A stretch of DNA of 22,192 nucleotides from Haplomitrium mnioides (lineage: Eukaryota > Marchantiophyta > Haplomitriopsida > Calobryales). Numbering within the stretch: position 1 is the stretch's first letter; every line of letters starts with the position of its first letter. A program made the position numbers and the translations under genes. This document shows, in pieces, positions 16,546-22,192 of the stretch. Below the pieces are notes generated by a model. It had not been told where the DNA came from and did not search any database. It was given only the letters and a program-made list of their open reading frames with translations. The stretch covers positions 49,747-71,938 of the forward strand of contig JBNGIS010032638.1 of the NCBI GenBank assembly GCA_049999725.1, given 5' to 3'.

Positions 16546-17180
16546 GCTTGGACCTCCTTCCGAAGTTGACCCGCTGACTTCCCCCGAGCCTTCCGAGGAT
16601 GCCACATCATCCAAAGAGTCACCTTGCCTCACCGAGTAAGAACACTGCCTTCGTCATTGTTTTGAAGCCTTCTTATGATAAGAACAATACGCGCCCAAAG
16701 CTCCCTTCACTAAGTTGTGACCTAGCTTGATATAAGAACTACAAAGCAACTCCTTTTTGATCCAAATCTTTACACGTGCCCGTCGAACTTTCAACCGTCG
16801 CAGCTATACTCTTTCGAACTTTCAATCTTGCCCTCTCCGAGACCGAATCTTCAATAGATTGTCTTTTCGGCCGATCCTTTGTTACACCTTGCTTCTTCCG
16901 GTTGGACCTTCAATAGATCACCCTTTTGGCTGATTACTCCTTGCTCTTCCGATCGAACCTGCGATAGATCATCCTTTCGGCCGACCCTTCGTTACTCCTT
17001 TCTCTCCCAGTCGGACCTGTGATAGATCACCCTGTCGGTTGATCTCCCCTTGCTCTTCCGATCGGACCTCCCAACCGATCCCTATTAAGTGGGCTCTCCA
17101 CATAGGAAGCTCACTCGAAACCCACTTAATTGGGCTCCCCACTTAGGAGGGCTAAGTCCCGCTAAGTCCTTCATGACCCA
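16501..17180 (-). repeat. Extra segment specific to long-form LTRs (LTR-C copy)
   Basis: About 0.7 kb separates the two blocks of the 39-bp array. It holds one further GC-rich subrepeat core (16531), a minisatellite (16852-17080) and CCCACTTAAT / CCCCACTTAGG motifs that recur in LTR-A at 1826-1872. LTR-B and LTR-D lack most of it. No gene is recognisable. Confidence 0.6.
16852..17080 (-). repeat. 51-59-bp minisatellite in LTR-C
   Basis: Four units containing ATAGATCACCC-TTTCGG-CCGAT and GCTCTTCCGATCGGACCT-like text. The ATAGAT motif recurs at 16854, 16913, 16964 and 17022 (approximate spacings 59, 51 and 58 bp). A more decayed version lies in LTR-A. Confidence 0.75.
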
Positions 17181-17310
17181 CCACCTCCTCATTAAGACCC
17201 GCGGACTCCCTAGAGTCTCCACATCATCCGTCGAATCCCCTGAAGCACTCTAGAGATGCCATGTTTCCGTGGAATCTTTTGGAACCCTCTGGAGACTCCA
17301 CGTTTCCACT
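17180..17310 (-). repeat. 39-bp periodic array, second block (LTR-C)
   Basis: Plus-strand cores at 17182 (CACCT), 17220 (CACAT), 17260 (CATGT) and 17299 (CACGT), spaced 38, 40 and 39 bp. This is the 5' half of the array as read in the LTR's own direction. The extra segment separates it from the first block. Confidence 0.75.
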
Positions 17311-17860
17311 AAGACCTGCAGACTCCAAGAAAAGGGTCGGACCCTTGTAGAGCTCATCTCACGCTTGCAGGATCGAGGCGTCCCTCGCTCCCTGGCCTAG
17401 CTCACTCTTACAAAGACCTCGACTCATTTTTCATGTCTCTGATCCTTGCTTTTGATGTGTGGCATCTGCAGGCATGCCCTACAGTCTCCCTCTTCCTTGA
17501 GTGCTTTCGGATTTGTGCCTTGTAGCTCCGCTCTTCCTCCTTCGATCGCTTTGCCTTAGGTGGGCGTTCCTTTCTCCCCGCTAGGCCTCGATTCCCGCAT
17601 CCCCATGAGACCCACGGGCTCTCGTTTGCTCAATTCGAATTTTAGTGGTACCCGTCCTCTGGCTGGCGACCATTGTTCCCTTCCCTTCTTCCATAATGAT
17701 CTTGTTCTCCTCCTCCGATCCATACGCTCAGCTCGTACCCACAATATTGAAGGATTCCTACTGCTCCTGAGGCGCTCTTGCACTTACTAGAGAGGAATTA
17801 TGTCAATGATACTTCCTCTTTACAGAATTCTGAGTCAGCGCTCCAACTCGCTAGCTGACA

Positions 17861-17865
17861 CATCT
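17861..17865 (+). repeat. Target-site duplication, right copy (CATCT)
   Basis: CATCT immediately after LTR-C, identical to 14126-14130 and continuing as CATCTATGTTCAAAG, an A monomer. Confidence 0.9.
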
Positions 17866-18223
17866 ATGTTCAAAGCAGAAATTAGAGATGAGGTTTTTAT
17901 TTGTTTTACATATATCCATCTTCAAAGAAGAAATTTGAGATGTGATTTCCATTTTTTTTAGTAGCATCTATGTTCAAAGCAAAAATTAGAGATAAGTTTT
18001 TCATTTGTTTTACACATATCCATCTTCAAAGGAAAAATTTGAGATAAGATTTCCATTTGTTTTACAAGCATCCATGTTCAAAGCAGAAATTAGAGTTGAG
18101 GTTTTCATTTGTTTTACACATATTCATCTTCAAAGAAGAAATTTGAGATGAGATTTCCATTTTTTTTTACTAGCATCCATGTTCAAAGTAGAAATTAGAG
18201 ATATGGTTTTCATTTGTTTTACA

Positions 18224-18323
18224 NNNNNNNNNNNNNNNNNNNNNNNNNNNNNNNNNNNNNNNNNNNNNNNNNNNNNNNNNNNNNNNNNNNNNNNNNNNNN
18301 NNNNNNNNNNNNNNNNNNNNNNN
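18224..18323. other. Assembly gap (100 N) flanked by identical 42-bp sequence
   Basis: Exactly 100 N. The 42 bases before it (18182-18223) and after it (18324-18365) are identical, including an AGATATGG variant not seen in other monomers here. This suggests the two contig ends overlap and the gap may be artificial. Confidence 0.95.
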
Positions 18324-20589
18324 TTCAAAGTAGAAATTAGAGATATGGTTTTCATTTGTTTTACACATATTCATCTTCAAATGAGAAATTTGAAATGAGA
18401 TTTCTATTTGTTTTACTAGCATTCATGTTCAAAGCAAAAATTTGCGATGAGATTTTCATTTTTTTTACACATATCCATCTTCAAAGAAGAATTTTAGATG
18501 AGATTTCCATTTGTTTTACTAGCATCTATGTTCAAAGCAAAAATTTGAGATGAGATTTTCATTTGTTTTACATATATCCATCTTCAAAGAAGAGATTTAG
18601 GATGAGATTTTCATTTGTTTTACACATATCCATCTTCAAAGGAGAAATTTGAGATGAGATTTCCATTTTTTTTATTAGCATATGTCACTCCCATCCTTTC
18701 GGCCTAAACCCTCTCAGGTGCCACTTGGAAGGCAGGGGAGGACAGATTCAGGGTCTTTAGGTTCTTTTCTAAGATGGCCCCTATCCATTTATCACTTTGA
18801 GGCTTTAAGGATCCTCTCTTTCCTTACAAGCCCTTTACTCACCTCTCACTCTCATCAGCATATATCTTGTTCATTCATTCACCACACCCAAGTCCACATT
18901 CACACCACATCAGTATTCCTTGTGGTAATCTTCCAATGTATTCTAGTGGTCCCAAATATGGACCCTGCCACCTTGTGTATATTATAGGGGTAGAAAGGTG
19001 TTGAATCCTGCACCAATGGGTAATGACAATGAAATGGACTCTCCCTCTCAGGGTTGTCATAGGGTTTTGTACAGATATGAATCCTAACTATGCTACTATG
19101 AACTGTTTCCTACACAATAAAACAAAGTCAGGAACAGAGAGCACTGACCCTAGGGTTATAGGACTGTGTCAAGGGAATTGACTCCCCTTTCAAGGGTGTC
19201 CCAGGGTTTGCTCAACTGTTCTTGGTAAATCCTAGTCTAAATGTCTCTTGTATAAAATATGCAGAATGCAAATTTGACTAATAAACATATACTTACATAC
19301 ACACAACAATGCACTACAGCAAAACAGAGTCCTTGAAGGCCCTATGGAATTGGTCTCCCCAACAGACTCCTCCCTTTTGAATCACTTGCCCCTTCAATCC
19401 TCACTTCAACTTCCACACCCACACACCCCTCTCCAGATAGGTTTCAACTTCCAGTGCTAGAAGCCCTGGATTTACTTCCTCAAGCTCGGAAGAGGATTTC
19501 TTTCACTTCCATCTCTAGAAGACAGTCTTCTCGACTGTAGGTAGCTCACTCTACCCCCGAGCCTCGAACACGTCTTCTCCACAGTGCGCAGGCACTAACG
19601 TAGCCACCTTCTTCACAGCTTCACTTGAAAGATTACACCAGAGCGTACTTTGAGCACTATGGGTTGATGCTCCCACACAAAGAATGTAGAGACGACTCCA
19701 AGATCCCACTTGGCAGCCTCTCTCGAATTCTCAACAGACTGGATTCCCTTCTAGTCTCCCGTATCGATCCACCTCCGCTCCTGGTCCACCCGTAATGATG
19801 AGTTCACCTGGATCGCCCGAGCCTCTAGAGCTTCCCGCTTAGCGATTCTCGACACCCCTCCTGTCCACCTCCACCCCCGCTAGCCCCTAATGCGAGTTCA
19901 CTCCCTTCACGTAGCTTCTCACTGGAATCCCAATCATGCCTTACCTCGTTGCATTTTCCTTGTCTCGAGATCGCTGGTGTGTCTCTAATTTGCTTGCATA
20001 TCAACCCGATCACAATCAGAGCCCATCCATGTATACTCCTCCATGCTTCTGTTGCCCCTGCGAGTCCTTCCTGTTGAAAGGTTGTTAATCCCGTTGGCTC
20101 GGATTCAGACATGGCGATGCCTGTCCCCACTGTTTAGTTAATCCCATTGGCTCGGATTTGGACGTTGCAACACTTGTCCTGTTGGTTCGTTTGAATGGCG
20201 CCAAGCCCAATGGTCATATGGAAGTGAGTCTGAGGAATCTCACGGACTAATATTCCTAAGATTCCCACGGAACTCCAGTCCAAAGAACCCCTCAGAACAG
20301 AGTTTCAAAGAATCCCACGGAAAAGGAGTCCGACGGAATCTCCAAGATTCGCATCCAAAAATCCCTGCGAATCCGGGTTCATAGAATCTAGTGGAATCCA
20401 GGGTCCGTTGTTGACTTTTGTTCCATTGCCACCATGCAACGCCACATTCAACCTGGAAGTTGGACCACCGCTTTGACCTTGTCCCATAGTTGACCTCGGA
20501 TCCCAAGCCCAAGGATCCGACGGACAAGGAAGTCCGAAGGATCTCTCGAACTCCTCCAAAGTGCCACGTATTGAGGTCAACTTTCTTCC

Positions 20590-21030
20590 GTGCCTGCCAT
20601 CCGACGCCGTTTTTCAAAGGGGCAGTCTGACCATTGCGTTGACTTGGCTCCATGGTTGACTCATCTCTGACTCGTAGGATCCAACGGACCCTCTTTGAGT
20701 GCCACGTAATCCGAGGAGCCGTTGTCCAACGCCGTCTTCAAAGAGGAAGGCAGACCGCCGCGCTGATGTGATTCCGTGGTTGACTCTTCTCTAACCCGCA
20801 AGATCCAATGGACCCTCCCTAAATGCCACGTAATCCGCAGGAGCGCTGTCCGACGCCGTCTTCAAAGGGGAAGGCGAACCGCCATGCTGACTTGGTTTTG
20901 TGGAATCCAACGGACTTCGCTTTGCCGCCACATGTCCATTGAATCTCTGTGAGCTCTTCGAGAATGCCACGTAATCCGAGGAGCCACCATCCGACGCCAT
21001 TTTCTAAAGGGGTAGTCTGACCGTCGCGTT
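20590..21030 (-). repeat. GC-rich ~125-bp subrepeats (LTR-D, four units)
   Basis: Plus-strand cores (GGCAG/GGCGA/GGTAG) at 20621, 20749, 20873 and 21011, spaced 128, 124 and 138 bp, each preceded by CCGACGCC-like text and near GCCACGTAATCCG. Confidence 0.78.
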
Positions 21031-21064
21031 GACCTTTCTCCGATAAAGGCCGTGGAGGCTCCCC

Positions 21065-21312
21065 TTCATCCACGTTTCTGCTAAACTCTGCGGGCCTTCT
21101 ACGCTTGCCATGTTTCTGTTAAAAGCCCTCGGATGCCTCATGCCTGCCACCTCTCCGTGAAGATTTGCACACTCCTTGGGCCCGCCACAACTCCGGAGAG
21201 AACCGTGGACTCCTTGACGCCGACACATCATCTGCTGAATCTTCTGAAGCTCTCTGAAGATGCCACGTTTCCGCAAAATCCTCTAAAGCCCTCAGCAAAC
21301 TCCACGTTTCCG
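21065..21312 (-). repeat. 39-bp periodic ACGT-core array (LTR-D, seven units)
   Basis: Plus-strand cores at 21071 (CACGT), 21109 (CATGT), 21148 (CACCT), 21186 (CACAA), 21224 (CACAT), 21264 (CACGT) and 21303 (CACGT), spaced 38, 39, 38, 38, 40 and 39 bp. Several are followed by TTCCGC or CTCCG. The array is unbroken, as in LTR-B. Confidence 0.8.
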
Positions 21313-21865
21313 CTAAGGCCCGCAGATATTGAAGAAAGGGGTTGGACCCTTGTCGAACTTGTCTCATGCTTGCAGGATCGAAACGTTCTCTGATCCTTGG
21401 CCTAGCCCTTGCTCACGAAGGTCTCAACCCTTCCTCTTTGTTCCCGATCCTCGCCTCTGGTGTGTGACATTTGCAAGCCTACTCTGCGGTCCCCATCCTT
21501 TTGGAGCGCTTTCAGATTTCCGCCTTGTAGCTTCGATCTTTCTTCTCCAGCCCTTTTGCTTCTTGTGGGTGTTCCTTCCTTCCCGCTAGGCCTCGATTCT
21601 TGCATCCCAATGATGTTTGCGGGCTCTCGTTGGCTTCCTTCGAATTTAAGTGGTGCTCCTTCACTTGCTGGCGACCACTACTCCCTTCTCTCCTTCCACA
21701 ATGATCCAATTCCACTCCTCGGATCCATGCCATCTATTTGTACCCACATATTGAAGTAGTTCCGCTGCTTCCGAGGCGCTTTTACGCTTACCAGAGAGGA
21801 ATTGGCCCAATGCTGCTTTTGATGGGAAGAATTATGTGTCAGCACCCCAATTCATTGGTTGACAT

Positions 21866-22192
21866 CATCCATGTTCAAAGCAGTAACTAGAGATAAGGTT
21901 TTCATTTGTTTTACAAACATCTATCCTCAAAGGAGAAATTTGAGATGAGATTTCTATTTGTTTTACTAGCATCTATGTTCAAAGCAGAAATTAGAGATGA
22001 GGTTTTCATTTGTTTTACACATATCCATCTTCAAAGGAGAAATTTGAGATGAGATTTCCATTTAATTTACTAGCATCCATGTTCAAAGCAGAAATTAGAG
22101 ATGAGGTTTTCATTTGTTTTACACACATCCATCTTCAAAGGTAAAATTTGAGATGAGATTTCCATTTGTTTTACTAGCATCCATGTTCAAAG
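21866..22192 (+). repeat. Satellite block 3 (52-bp monomer, 104-bp dimer)
   Basis: A and B monomers alternate regularly to the window end, so the array continues beyond it. The last monomers match the consensus best (CATCCATGTTCAAAGCAG, CATCTTCAAAGG, TTTGTTTTACTAG). Confidence 0.96.

Larger units (their letters stand above)
14131..17860 (-). mobile_element. LTR-C: solo LTR, long form (3.73 kb), minus strand
   Basis: On the plus strand it starts TGTCACTCCCC and ends AGCTGACA; read on the minus strand it is TGTCAGCTAG...GGGGAGTGACA with perfect TGTCA/TGACA ends. Satellite lies on both sides with a perfect 5-bp duplication (CATCT), and there is no internal region, so it is a solo LTR left by LTR-LTR recombination. 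It carries the long-form extra segment, as LTR-A does. The region equivalent to R/U5 lies at 14131-14900 and includes GACTCCCCCT elements. Minus- or plus-strand open frames inside it are subrepeat readthrough. Confidence 0.95.
17861..18682 (+). repeat. Satellite block 2 (52-bp monomer, 104-bp dimer), with gap
   Basis: A-monomer starts at 17861, 17965, 18069 and 18174 give periods of 104, 104 and 105 bp. The block continues after the gap to the LTR-D junction. Near 18570-18620 one monomer starts as type B and ends as type A, a hybrid that breaks the A-B alternation. Orientation is the same as blocks 1 and 3. Confidence 0.96.
18683..21865 (-). mobile_element. LTR-D: solo LTR, short form (3.18 kb), minus strand
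   Basis: On the plus strand it runs TGTCACTCCC...GGTTGACA; on the minus strand it opens TGTCAACCAATGAATTGGGG, close to LTR-B, and has perfect TGTCA/TGACA ends. It is flanked on both sides by satellite with no internal region, hence a solo LTR. The flanking 5-mers are GCATA (18678-18682) and TCATC (21866-21870), each one base from GCATC, which is the satellite sequence at this point; the inferred target duplication is therefore decayed. It lacks the long-form extra segment. Confidence 0.92.

Noticed and set aside
14131-21865. LTR-C and LTR-D as the two LTRs of one minus-strand element
   Set aside because: Only satellite and an assembly gap lie between them, they belong to different LTR forms, and each has its own flanking duplication. 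Two separate solo LTRs fit better.
17861-22192. CRISPR-like repeat array
   Set aside because: The 52/104-bp units are contiguous with no unique spacers, and the context is a plant retrotransposon. It is satellite DNA.

Overview
The window looks like nuclear DNA of a land plant, probably one with a large, repeat-rich genome. The evidence is a decayed Ty3/Gypsy-type LTR retrotransposon with plant-style polyprotein order (zinc knuckles, protease, reverse transcriptase, RNase H, integrase), unusually long LTRs (about 3.1-3.7 kb), solo LTRs, and a simple AT-rich satellite. I see no host gene, no tRNA or rRNA gene and no prokaryotic feature. I cannot name the species.

Layout. 1-1120 is the scrambled 3' end of an upstream element ('element 0'). 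It holds an AT-rich stretch, a 79-bp inverted repeat (242-320 / 783-861) enclosing an antisense piece of the protease-RT linker, then an integrase tail, an intron-like segment and a polypurine tract. 1121-4731 is a full LTR (LTR-A). It is joined without a gap to the last ~1.1 kb of another LTR (4732-5829). 5830-10697 is the internal region of 'element 1', with most of gag missing and about 21 in-frame stops plus several frameshifts. It ends in a polypurine tract followed by LTR-B (10698-13769). The rest is an array of a ~52-bp satellite organised as 104-bp dimers (13770-14130, 17861-18682, 21866-22192). It is interrupted by two minus-strand solo LTRs, LTR-C (14131-17860, perfect 5-bp target duplication CATCT) and LTR-D (18683-21865). 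Two 100-N assembly gaps lie inside the satellite.

The LTRs fall into two forms. A and C are long and share an extra ~700-830 bp segment; B and D are short. All four carry a ~39-bp periodic array centred on an ACGT-like core and a second set of ~125-bp GC-rich subrepeats. LTR-A and LTR-B, which bracket one internal region, belong to different forms, so the present arrangement is probably a recombination product rather than one clean insertion.

The signals most worth pursuing are: three insertions (B, C, D) lying within 1 nt of the same phase of the satellite monomer; the strict 38-40 bp spacing of ACGT-core sites in every LTR; and the inverted repeat around an antisense pol fragment. I found no convincing new protein system. 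All comparisons were made by reading the sequence; no alignments or database searches were run.
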